From Glycomyces tenuis DSM 44171 (lineage in GTDB: Bacteria; Actinomycetota; Actinomycetes; Mycobacteriales; Micromonosporaceae), in assembly GCF_000427885.1 (NCBI RefSeq), contig NZ_ATYW01000008.1, forward strand, positions 133,595 to 197,594: a stretch of 64,000 bases of DNA, written 5' to 3'. Position 1 is the first letter of the stretch, and each line of letters begins with the position of its first letter. The notes beneath the pieces are model-generated. The model had not been told where the DNA came from and searched no databases. It saw nothing but the letters and a program-made list of their open reading frames with translations. Below, one piece after another: positions 8,536-16,257 of this stretch. A program made the position numbers and the translations under genes.

Positions 8536-8793
8536 ATCGCTTCTGTCGGGGCCGCGAGTCTTGATACTGGCACCATTGGTGTTATCGCAGGTCCTTGAGC
8601 CCTTTCTCGCCCGACGCCGTGTGCAACAGATGTCACGCATAGGTGGCGGGAAGGCTGGCGCTGTCGCGATGTGCTCGGGGCCCTCGACTGCGACCCGGAG
8701 GCAGCCTGCACCACCTTGATGACAGTCCTGCACAGCCTCCAACTCAACACCGTGCTCCGCGCGCGTCGGACGCACCTGTGTCTACCGGCCCGC

Positions 8794-9417
8794 TCAGCTC
8801 CGCGAACGTGCTTCGGTTTCGGTCTCGGCGGCCTCGCGCCAGGCGTCGCGGCCGGAGTGGGCGGCGAGTGCGGCAATGACGAGGGCGGCGGCGGGGTCGG
8901 CCCACCACCAGCCGAGGGCGGCGTTGAGGCCGAGGCCGGCCAGGACGGTGAGGGACAGGGCGTTGGACATCCATGTCTCGGTGGACTGGGCGACCAGAAC
9001 CGGGTTGTGCAGGGCTTGTCCGGTGCGCCGCTGGGCGATCGCGACCGGCACCATGACCGCTAGGGCGACCAGGTTGAGGACGATGCCGATCAGGGATTCG
9101 TCGGCCTGTTCCTGGGCGATCAGGTCGCGGATCGATTCGAAGGCGACGTAGGCGGCCAGGGCGTAGAAGGTGACGGCGATGGCGCGGAGCGCGGGTCGCT
9201 GCCGGGCGTGGGCGCCGGCGCGTAGTTGCCAGATCACGACGCTGGCGGCGAAGACCTCAATGGCCGAGTCGATGCCGAAGCCGACCAGGGCGATGGAGCC
9301 CGCGGCGAGTCCGGCGGTAACGGCGATGACGCCTTCGATGACGTCCCAGACCACGATGAACCATGCGAGTGCGAGTCCGCGGCGGATCAGGGCCGGTTCG
9401 TCGGTGCGGTCGGTCAT
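8794..9417 (-). CDS. Small CDF-like cation transporter
   Basis: A 207-residue membrane protein with five to six predicted transmembrane segments. The second contains GFGIDSAIEV, like the Asp-bearing metal-binding helix of cation diffusion facilitators. The last carries WWWADPAAALVI with another Asp. It lacks the cytoplasmic domain of full-length (about 300-residue) CDF proteins. It is the last gene of the metal operon read from 13826, 54 nt after the MFS gene. Metal efflux is likely; the substrate is unknown. Confidence 0.7.
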   Translation of the reverse strand: MTDRTDEPALIRRGLALAWFIVVWDVIEGVIAVTAGLAAGSIALVGFGIDSAIEVFAASVVIWQLRAGAHARQRPALRAIAVTFYALAAYVAFESIRDLIAQEQADESLIGIVLNLVALAVMVPVAIAQRRTGQALHNPVLVAQSTETWMSNALSLTVLAGLGLNAALGWWWADPAAALVIAALAAHSGRDAWREAAETETEARSRS

Positions 9418-9471
9418 TTGGTGCTCCCCCGGTCGGGTGGTTCTTGCGAAGGCGGTGTGCGGTGGTCGCCG

Positions 9472-11010
9472 TTAGCGGTGGGCGTCGGGTGGGGTTGGGG
9501 GGAGTCGGATGGCGATGAGGATCGCCAGGATCGCCGAGATCGCGGCGCTGGTGGCGAAGACGGCGGTCATGGCCTGGGTGAAGGCGTTGGCGGCGGATAC
9601 GGCCAGGTCGGTGCCCGGTGTGCTGGCGAGGCGCTCGGCGACGGCGTAGGCGCCGGCGATGTTGTCGCGGGCGGCGTCGGCGGCGGCTGCGGGCAGGTCG
9701 TCGAGGTGGGGTTCGAGGTCGCGGACGTAGACGGCGTTGAGGATGGTGCCCAGGATCGCGACGCTGAAGGCCGCGCCGACTTGGCGGATGGCCATCAGCA
9801 GCCCGGACCCTGCGGCGGCCCGGTGGTCGGGGAGGGTGGCCATGACCGCGTCGACGGCCGGGGCTAGGGCCAGGCCGGCGCCGAGGCCGATGACGGCCAG
9901 GCTGGTGGCGGTGAACGCGTAGGTCGAGTCGGGGGTGATGGTGGCGTAGAGGGCGAATCCGGCGGCGGCGATGAGGAGTCCGGCCACGATCGGGATCTTG
10001 GCGCCGATGCGGGAGACGATCTTGTCGACCGTGGCGGCGGCGACCAGGATCGCCAGCACCAGTGGCACCAGGCGGACGCCGGTGCCGAAGGCGCTGTGGC
10101 CGCCGATGATCTGCAGGTACTGCGGCACTACGAACAGGGCGCCGACCAGGGTGAAGGTGCCTGCGGTGGCGGCGAGGGTGGGCCAGGTGAAGGAGGGGTT
10201 GGCGAACAGGCGCAGGTCGATGAGCGGATGGGTGGTGCGGCGTTCCCAGTACAGGAAGGCCGCCAGGGCGAGGGCGCCCGTGCCGATGGCGGTGAGCACG
10301 CCTGGGTCGGTCCAGCCGTCCTCGGGGCCTTGGATGATGCCGTACACCAGTGCCGCGGTGCCCAGCACTGAGGTGGCGATGCCGGGCCAGTCGAGCCGGG
10401 GCGGGGCGGGGTCGCGGGATTCGGGCAGCAGGAGGGCGGCGGCTCCGAGCGCGAGGGCTCCGACGGGGAGGTTGATGAGGAAGACCGAGCCCCACCAGAA
10501 CTGCTCGAGGAGCCACCCGCCGACGATGGGTCCCAGCGGCAGGCCGACGCCGAGGGCGCCGACCCACACCGCGATCGCGCGGCGCCGCTGTTCGGGTGGG
10601 AACAGCGAGGGCAGGACGCCGAGGGAGAGCGGGACGATGACGGCGGCGCCGATGCCCATCGCGGCCCGGGCGGCGATCAGTGACTCGGCGGTGCCGCTGT
10701 AGGCGGCCCAGGCCGAGGCGGCGACGAAGACCGCCAGGCCGGCCAGCAGGATCCGGCGGCGGCCGTACCGGTCGCCGAAGCCCCCTGCCGGGAGCATCAG
10801 GGAGGCGAAGACGACGGTGTAGGCGTTGACGATCCACTGCAGCTGGGAGGTGTCGGCCTGCAGGTCGCCGGCGAGGGTGGGCAGGGCGACGTTGAGGACC
10901 ATCAGGTCCAGGCCGACGGTGAGCAGGGCGAGCACCACCGCGGCCAGGCCCGCCCATCGGCGCGCCGGGGACAGCTCAGTCGTCGCGGGCTGGTTGCTGG
11001 ACGCGGTCAT
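9472..11010 (-). CDS. DHA2-type MFS efflux transporter
   Basis: 512 residues with about 14 transmembrane segments, as in the DHA2 (14-TMS) drug:H+ antiporter family. Visible marks are motif A (GDRYGRRR) between helices 2 and 3 and the motif C-like PLGPIVGGWLLEQF near residue 160. The ATG at 11010 lies inside the 3' end of lspA with GGGAGCGACC before it, a 35-nt overlap. The position in a metal operon suggests co-regulated efflux, but the family mostly exports drugs and the substrate cannot be read from sequence. Confidence 0.85.
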   Translation of the reverse strand: MTASSNQPATTELSPARRWAGLAAVVLALLTVGLDLMVLNVALPTLAGDLQADTSQLQWIVNAYTVVFASLMLPAGGFGDRYGRRRILLAGLAVFVAASAWAAYSGTAESLIAARAAMGIGAAVIVPLSLGVLPSLFPPEQRRRAIAVWVGALGVGLPLGPIVGGWLLEQFWWGSVFLINLPVGALALGAAALLLPESRDPAPPRLDWPGIATSVLGTAALVYGIIQGPEDGWTDPGVLTAIGTGALALAAFLYWERRTTHPLIDLRLFANPSFTWPTLAATAGTFTLVGALFVVPQYLQIIGGHSAFGTGVRLVPLVLAILVAAATVDKIVSRIGAKIPIVAGLLIAAAGFALYATITPDSTYAFTATSLAVIGLGAGLALAPAVDAVMATLPDHRAAAGSGLLMAIRQVGAAFSVAILGTILNAVYVRDLEPHLDDLPAAAADAARDNIAGAYAVAERLASTPGTDLAVSAANAFTQAMTAVFATSAAISAILAILIAIRLPPTPPDAHR

Positions 11011-11485
11011 GGTCGCTCCCGAAGACGTTGAGGACGGCGAAGGCGAGGACGCCGACGGTGATGTAGACGTCGGCGAGGTTGAAGGTGGGGAACCAGCCGG
11101 TGTGCAGGTAATCGGTCACGACCCCGTCGGCGGCGCGGTCGACGAGGTTGGCGACCGCGCCGGCCAGTGCGACCGACAGCGCCACCGCGGGCAGCGGTGC
11201 GGTGCGGGCGGACCGCCAGACGACGACCGCGAGTCCGGCGGTGATCATCGCGGTGACGGCGATGACGACCCAGCCCGGCAGGTCGTCGCCGAGGCTGAAG
11301 GCCACCCCGGAGTTGAATGCGAGCCGCAACTGGATCAGTCCCAGGTCCACCGAGGCGCCGTCGGCCAAGCCGCGACCGGCCCAGGCCTTCAAGACCAGGT
11401 CGGTCGCGGCCAGCAGCGCGGCGGTGGCGGCCAGGGCGAGCCGGGTGCGGCCCACCCTGGCCGGGGGGACTTCGCGGGCGGTCAC
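10976..11485 (-). CDS. lspA: Lipoprotein signal peptidase (LspA)
   Basis: 169 residues, four transmembrane helices, usual LspA length. The two catalytic Asp motifs are visible: VANLVDRAADG and FNLADVYITVG near the C-terminus. The family is an aspartic protease that removes signal peptides from diacylglyceryl-prolipoproteins. The GTG start overlaps the TGA of the P-type ATPase gene (GTGA). LspA copies beside Cd/Pb ATPases are known (PbrC of Cupriavidus, LspB beside cadAC in Listeria), so this is probably an accessory, metal-operon copy rather than the housekeeping enzyme. Confidence 0.9.
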   Translation of the reverse strand: MTAREVPPARVGRTRLALAATAALLAATDLVLKAWAGRGLADGASVDLGLIQLRLAFNSGVAFSLGDDLPGWVVIAVTAMITAGLAVVVWRSARTAPLPAVALSVALAGAVANLVDRAADGVVTDYLHTGWFPTFNLADVYITVGVLAFAVLNVFGSDHDRVQQPARDD

Positions 11486-13449
11486 GACGGCGTCCCGACT
11501 GTGGCGGGCACCGGTGCCGGCCGGTTGTCGCCGGTCGTGAGCTGCAGGCCCTTGGTGCGGCCGGCGCGGACGCCGTTGGCGATCACCACGACCTCGGCGA
11601 CCTCGTGGACCAGCACCACCGCTGCCAGGCCGAGCACCCCGAACAGGGCCAGGGGCATCAGCACGGTGATGAGCGCGATGGACAGGCCGACGTTCTGCAG
11701 CATGATGCGGCGGGACCGGCGGGCGTGGTCGAGTGCCTGCGGGAGGTGGCGCAGGTCTTCGCCCATGAGGGCCACGTCGGCGGTCTCGATGGCGACGTCG
11801 GTTCCCATGGCGCCCATGGCGATGCCGAGGTCGGCGGTGGCCAGGGCCGGGGCGTCGTTGACGCCGTCGCCGACCATCGCCGTCGACCGGTGGGTGCGCA
11901 GCTCGGCGACGATGCGTGCCTTGTCCTCGGGGCGCAGGTCGGCGTGCACCGTTTCGATCCCGACCTCCTTGGCGAGGGCGGCGGCGGTGATCTGGTTGTC
12001 GCCGGTGAGCATCGCCACGTCGTAGCCGCTCCGCCGCAGCCGGGCGACGACCTCGGCGGCTTCGGGGCGCAGCTCGTCGCGGACGGCGATCGCGCCGATC
12101 ACGGTCCCGTCGTCCTCGACCAGCACCGCGGTGGCCCCGGCGGCCTGCATCCGCGCCACCTCGTCGGCCAGCGGGCCGGCGTCGAGCCAGCCGGGACGGC
12201 CGAGCCGGATGGTGCGCCCCTCGCGCCGGCCGGTGAGCCCGGCGCCAGTCACCGCCTCCACCTCGGCGGCGGGGACGACCTCGTCGACGGCGTCCAGGAT
12301 CGCGCGGGCGAGCGGATGCTCGCTGCGGGCCTCCAGGGCCGCCGCCAGGTCGAGGACCTGCTCGCGGGTGGCGCCGCCGGTGGTGGCGACGTCGACCACG
12401 GCGGGCCGGTTCGCGGTGAGGGTCCCGGTCTTGTCCAGTGCGATCGCGCGCACCGCGCCGAGCGCCTCCAGCGCGGCACCGCCCTTGACGAGCACACCGA
12501 ACTTGCTGGCCTTGCCGATCGCGGCGACCACGGACACCGGCACCGAGATCGCCAGCGCGCACGGGGAGGCCGCGACGAGTACGACCAGGGCGCGTTCGAT
12601 CCAGGTGACCGGGTCGCCGAAGAGGCTCCCGATGGCCGCGATCAGGACCGCGGCGATCATGACGCCGGGCACCAGGGGCTTGGCGATGCGGTCGGCCAGG
12701 CGCTGGGAGGCGCCCTTGCGGGACTGCTCGGCCTCGACGATCCGCACGATCCGGGCCAGCGAGTTGTTCTCGGCGGTGGTGGTGACCTCGACCTCGAGGA
12801 CGCCGGTGCCGTTGATCGCCCCGGCGAACACCTCGGTGTCGGGTCCGGCCTCGACCGGCACCGACTCCCCGGTGATGGCCGAGAGGTCCAGGGCGGTACG
12901 CCCGGAGCGGATGATCCCGTCGGTGGCGATCCGCTCACCGGGCTTGACCAGCATCAGGTCCCCGACGCGCAGTTCGGCCGGTGCGAGGACGGTCTCGGTG
13001 CCCTCGCGCAGGACGGTGGCCTCCTCGGGCACCAGGTTCAGCAGGGCGCGCAGGCCCCGGCGGGTGCGGGCGAGGGAGTACTCCTCCAGGCCTTCGGCGA
13101 TGGAGAACAGGAAGGCCAGCATCGCGGCCTCGCCGACCTCGCCGAGGATCACCGCGCCGACCGCGGCGATCGTCATCAGCGTGCCGACCCCGATCTTGCC
13201 CTTGAACAGGCGCTTGATGGTGGAGGGCACGAACGTGTAGGCGCCGGCGAGCAGCGCCAGGGCCTCCAGCACCCGCTCGACCTGCCAAGGCGAGCCGGTC
13301 TGGCCGGCGATGAACGCGGCGAGCAGGAAGGCGCCGGAGACTGCGGCGAACCGCAGTTCGGAGACCTCCCACAGGCGTTCGGGCTCGTGCTCCTCGGCCT
13401 CGGCGCCGGTGTCGGGCTCGTCGTGGCCGCAGCCGCATGCGTCGCTCAT
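11482..13449 (-). CDS. Heavy-metal P1B-type ATPase (SPC motif)
   Basis: 655 residues from the ATG at 13449 (AGGAGGTC upstream). Visible motifs: TGES (about 193), membrane SPC (295-297), DKTGTLT with the phosphorylated Asp (about 339), SEHP (about 378), GDGVND (about 527) and HE in the last membrane region (about 615). The SPC plus HE pattern points to the P1B-4 group (Co, Fe, Ni, sometimes Zn/Cd), not the CPC group. The N-terminus has a small CGCGHDE metal site instead of a ferredoxin-like domain. It is coupled to the CmtR-like repressor by an ATGA overlap. Confidence 0.9.
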   Translation of the reverse strand: MSDACGCGHDEPDTGAEAEEHEPERLWEVSELRFAAVSGAFLLAAFIAGQTGSPWQVERVLEALALLAGAYTFVPSTIKRLFKGKIGVGTLMTIAAVGAVILGEVGEAAMLAFLFSIAEGLEEYSLARTRRGLRALLNLVPEEATVLREGTETVLAPAELRVGDLMLVKPGERIATDGIIRSGRTALDLSAITGESVPVEAGPDTEVFAGAINGTGVLEVEVTTTAENNSLARIVRIVEAEQSRKGASQRLADRIAKPLVPGVMIAAVLIAAIGSLFGDPVTWIERALVVLVAASPCALAISVPVSVVAAIGKASKFGVLVKGGAALEALGAVRAIALDKTGTLTANRPAVVDVATTGGATREQVLDLAAALEARSEHPLARAILDAVDEVVPAAEVEAVTGAGLTGRREGRTIRLGRPGWLDAGPLADEVARMQAAGATAVLVEDDGTVIGAIAVRDELRPEAAEVVARLRRSGYDVAMLTGDNQITAAALAKEVGIETVHADLRPEDKARIVAELRTHRSTAMVGDGVNDAPALATADLGIAMGAMGTDVAIETADVALMGEDLRHLPQALDHARRSRRIMLQNVGLSIALITVLMPLALFGVLGLAAVVLVHEVAEVVVIANGVRAGRTKGLQLTTGDNRPAPVPATVGTPS

Positions 13450-13826
13450 CGCCCGACCTCCTGCGCCACAGGGACGGTGCCGTAGTTGGGGCACAGCGCC
13501 ACCGCGTCACCGGTGGCGGCCAGCACGCCCTCGGCGGCGGCCAGCAGGTCCATCAGCTCAGGACGGGTCAGGGAGTAGAACGACTGGCGGCCCTGGGTCC
13601 GGTAGTCGACCAGGCCGCAGTCGCGCAGGCACGCCAGGTGCTTGGAGATCGTCGACTGCGCCAGGCCCAACTGCTCGGTCAGATCGACCACGCGGGCCTC
13701 GCCGCAGGCCAGGCGCTGCACGATCCGCAACCGCGTCGCATCGGACAGGGAGTGGAACAGGGCCGCGGCCGGCGCCACGCCCGCTTCGATCTCAGCGGTC
13801 ATACACCGCATAGAATCAATCGTCAT
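13446..13826 (-). CDS. ArsR-family metal sensor, CmtR-like
   Basis: 126 residues with the ArsR winged helix-turn-helix (LTEQLGLAQSTISKHLACLRDCGLV). Cys66 and Cys70 in the recognition helix match the two Cys of the Cd/Pb sensor CmtR of Mycobacterium tuberculosis. A C-terminal Cys112 could be the third ligand. Family members leave DNA when metal binds. The gene is first in the ATPase-lspA-MFS-CDF operon. Its ATG lies inside a perfect 16-bp palindrome (13819-13834), suggesting a leaderless, autorepressed transcript. ATG codons downstream (residues 6 and 9) are alternative starts. Confidence 0.85.
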   Translation of the reverse strand: MTIDSMRCMTAEIEAGVAPAAALFHSLSDATRLRIVQRLACGEARVVDLTEQLGLAQSTISKHLACLRDCGLVDYRTQGRQSFYSLTRPELMDLLAAAEGVLAATGDAVALCPNYGTVPVAQEVGR

Positions 13827-13834
13827 ATGACGAT
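13819..13834. promoter_or_regulatory. Palindromic operator of the metal operon
   Basis: The perfect palindrome ATCGTCATATGACGAT contains the start codon of the CmtR-like gene. The divergent AraC-type gene starts only 35 bp away, so one repressor site could affect both. Its half-site TCGTCA also occurs in the ArsR/ArsO intergenic palindrome at 25128-25149. Confidence 0.65.
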
Positions 13835-13861
13835 GATAGCGCAAGACTTGAATGGATAACA

Positions 13862-14596
13862 GTGAAGTCGCGAACACCGACGGAGACGCACGTCGACTGG
13901 GCCGGCTCGGTGCACCTGGCGCCGGGGCTGCTGGCGTTCACCGGCCGCATCGGCGACGCCGAGGCCCACACCCACGCCTGCCTGCAACTGCTCATCGTGA
14001 CATCCGGCCGCATCGTCCTGGCCGATGCCCGCGGCGCCCGGCGTCCGGTGGAGGGGATCGCGATCATCCCGGCGGGAGTGCCCCATCAGGTCACCGCCGG
14101 CCCCGAGACGGCAGGCCTGGCCGCCTACCTCGACGCCGACTCGGCCGCCGGACGGGCCGCGGCCGCCCGGCTGCGCCGCACCGGGGCCGACCCGCGCCAG
14201 GTCGAGACCTGGACCGGCACCGCCGCGCAGCCCGCTCAGGCCCCGGCGACCACGCCGCCCCGACCGGCGCCCCACCCGACCCTGGCCGCCGCGATCGACC
14301 TCGCCACCACCGACCCCGGCGGGCCGCCCGACCTGGCCGCCCTCGCCTCCCGGGTACCGGTCTCGGCCAGCCGACTGGGCCACCTGTTCGCCGAACACCT
14401 AGGGCTGTCCTACCCGGCATGGCGGCGCTGGATTCGGCTGCAGCGCGCGCTCGAGGCGGTCCGCGCCGGCGCCGACTTGACCGCCGCGGCCCACACGGCC
14501 GGGTTCGCCGACTCGGCCCACCTCTCACGCACCACCCGCGCCATGTTCGGGCTCACCCCCACCCGCGCCGCCCGCGCCGCCGGCTGGCGGCCCTAA
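13862..14596 (+). CDS. AraC-family transcriptional regulator
   Basis: 244 residues from a GTG at 13862. The N-terminal cupin-like sensor domain (about 15-85) has the HTHACLQLL and IIPAGVPHQV signatures. A Pro/Ala-rich linker follows. The C-terminal double helix-turn-helix (about 140-240) includes DLTAAAHTAGFADSAHLSRT. It diverges from the metal operon and precedes the fatty acid hydroxylase gene by 57 nt, which may be its target. The ligand is unknown. Confidence 0.85.
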   Translation: MKSRTPTETHVDWAGSVHLAPGLLAFTGRIGDAEAHTHACLQLLIVTSGRIVLADARGARRPVEGIAIIPAGVPHQVTAGPETAGLAAYLDADSAAGRAAAARLRRTGADPRQVETWTGTAAQPAQAPATTPPRPAPHPTLAAAIDLATTDPGGPPDLAALASRVPVSASRLGHLFAEHLGLSYPAWRRWIRLQRALEAVRAGADLTAAAHTAGFADSAHLSRTTRAMFGLTPTRAARAAGWRP

Positions 14597-14653
14597 CACA
14601 GGTCAGCGGATGCGTTCAAGCCCCACGCCCCGCCCGAGGCCAGGCTTGTCCAC

Positions 14654-15571
14654 ATGAAACGCCTCCTGCGACCACTGATCCGCTACGGCTACGCCCCGCT
14701 GATGCTCATCGGCGTCAACGGCACCGGCATCGCCCTCGCCGCCTCCGGCGCCCCCAAACCCTGGCTGCTCGCGCTCCTGGCACTCGCAGTCGGCCTCTCC
14801 TTCACCGCCGAACGCCTTCTGCCCTACCAGGAGACGTGGAACCACTCAGCCGGCGACGCCGGCCGCGACACCGCCCACACCTTCGTCAACGAGACCCTGC
14901 TCCTGGTCAGCGTCGCCGCCATCCCCGCCCTCGCCGCGCTCATCCCCGCAGGCGGCATCTGGCCCCACCACTGGCCCTTCGTCCTCCAAGTCCTGGCCGC
15001 CGTCCTCGTGGCCGACGCCGGACTCACCCTCGTCCACTTCGCCAGCCACAAGATCGGCGCGCTCTGGCGCTTCCACGCCGTCCACCACTCCGTAACCCGC
15101 TTCTACGGCCTCAACGGCCTGATGAAACACCCGCTCCACCAGACCCTGGAAATGACCGCCGGAGTCGTGCCCCTGGTCCTGGCCGGCATGCCCGTCACCG
15201 TCGCCGCCGCCCTCGCCCTGGCCGTCGCCGTCCAACTCCTGCTCCAGCACTCCAACGCCGACTACCGCGTCGGCCCCCTCAAACACATCCTGGCCCTCAA
15301 CGAAGGCCACCGCTTCCACCACCTCAAATGGGCCGGCATCGGCGACGTCAACTTCGGACTGTTCACCCTCACCTGGGACTACCTGCTCGGCACCAAGACC
15401 TACGACCCGCACCGCCGCTTCACCTCCGACATGCTCGGCATGGCCGCCCACCCCGACTACCCCACCGCCTACCTGCCCCAACTCGCCGAACCCTTCCGCC
15501 CCAGCGGCGCCTGCACCCACCCGTCTGAGGACCCGGCACCGGACCGACACACCACAGCGGACACCGCCTGA
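14654..15571 (+). CDS. Sterol desaturase / fatty acid hydroxylase family protein
   Basis: 305 residues with about four to six membrane segments and the family's di-iron His clusters: HFASH, HAVHHS, and later HRFHHLK plus the Asn/Asp-rich LQHSNADYR. The family hydroxylates or desaturates lipids at a membrane-embedded di-iron centre. The lipid substrate is not evident. The gene follows the AraC regulator on the same strand. It is not an obvious metal-resistance gene, though membrane remodelling under metal stress is possible (inference). Confidence 0.85.
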   Translation: MKRLLRPLIRYGYAPLMLIGVNGTGIALAASGAPKPWLLALLALAVGLSFTAERLLPYQETWNHSAGDAGRDTAHTFVNETLLLVSVAAIPALAALIPAGGIWPHHWPFVLQVLAAVLVADAGLTLVHFASHKIGALWRFHAVHHSVTRFYGLNGLMKHPLHQTLEMTAGVVPLVLAGMPVTVAAALALAVAVQLLLQHSNADYRVGPLKHILALNEGHRFHHLKWAGIGDVNFGLFTLTWDYLLGTKTYDPHRRFTSDMLGMAAHPDYPTAYLPQLAEPFRPSGACTHPSEDPAPDRHTTADTA

Positions 15572-15716
15572 ACCGGCCGGCCCAGCTCTCGATACGTGCC
15601 GCCCAAGCCGTCACGCGGACGGCTCCGGGAGCGGCACGCGCATTTCACAATGCACCCCTTCACGCGGCACCCGGCCCGCCAGGCCGGTCAGCGGCCGAAC
15701 AACCCGCAACGGACAT

Positions 15717-16250
15717 TCAGTAGGTGACTCGGTTGGCATCCTTCATCAGGCTCCGATGGGCGTCCCTGACCGCGTCGAGTTCTTCTTCGCGCTCATCCAG
15801 TTGCTGCTTGAGGTCAAGGATCTCCTGCTGCTGGCGTTCAACGGCGAGCTCGAGTTGGCGGGTGCCGGTGGCCGCGCCGAGGCCGCTGCGTTCGAAGGTC
15901 TCGGCGCCGAGGAGTTCGCCGAGTCGGTCTTCGAGGTCGCGAACCTGGGAGGCGAGGCGGTGGTTGCGGTCGCGGAGGTTGGCGTTGTCGGCCAGGAGCG
16001 ATTTGCGGCTGACCGTAGTCGACGCACGGGCCCCGGCTGCGGGCTCGTCAGCGGCGGCGAGTACCGCTGCGCGAAGGTCTGCGTGGCGGTGGATGAACGA
16101 CCGGTGGACTCCGGCGTGCCGGGCGACGGCCGAGATCGTGAGATCGGCGCCCTCGGCGCGCATGGTCTGCAGGGCCGCCTCGACACGTGCGCGTCGCTGC
16201 TCGACATCTCGGCGTCGGGACTGAACCAGAGGAGCTGCCGTTCCAGTCAT
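15717..16250 (-). CDS. DUF6262-type / TnpC-like transposition accessory protein
   Basis: 177 residues. The N-terminus is a helix-turn-helix resembling TetR (ISAVARHAGVHRSFIHRH). The C-terminal two thirds form a long coiled coil (about 80-170, QLELAVERQQQEILDLKQQL). This layout and the position 7 nt after the large tyrosine recombinase match the third protein (TnpC, DUF6262) of Tn554-like elements, which assists orientation and frequency of transposition. A ribosome binding site is weak; coupling to the upstream gene is likely. Confidence 0.75.
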   Translation of the reverse strand: MTGTAAPLVQSRRRDVEQRRARVEAALQTMRAEGADLTISAVARHAGVHRSFIHRHADLRAAVLAAADEPAAGARASTTVSRKSLLADNANLRDRNHRLASQVRDLEDRLGELLGAETFERSGLGAATGTRQLELAVERQQQEILDLKQQLDEREEELDAVRDAHRSLMKDANRVTY

Positions 16251-16257
16251 AGCACCC

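Larger units (their letters stand above)
7926..8793. other. Gap between backbone and metal island
   Basis: No intact gene is visible. The stretch holds a TGTGAC repeat cluster (8254-8290), a frameshifted ISL3-type transposase relic (8283-8535) and a segment near 8580-8640 that resembles 20040-20106. The 7930-8250 part shows only short AT-richer patches around 8200-8230 that may be promoter DNA. Confidence 0.6.

Noticed and set aside
9257..10957. Long minus-strand frame overlapping the MFS transporter
   Set aside because: Arg/Pro-rich frame shadow; the overlapping frame encodes all conserved MFS motifs.
11317..13485. Long plus-strand frame (722 codons) opposite the P-type ATPase
   Set aside because: It is antisense to a clearly conserved ATPase; its Gly/Asp/Arg-rich composition is the usual shadow of high-GC coding sequence.
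13852..15528. 558-codon plus frame over the AraC and hydroxylase genes
   Set aside because: Low-complexity Pro/Arg shadow of two recognisable genes.
15572..15716. tRNA gene or attachment site near the left edge of the Tn554-like module
   Set aside because: An inverted repeat is present around the GTGCCGC/GCGGCAC words, but no tRNA cloverleaf features are visible; it is more likely a terminator of the hydroxylase gene.
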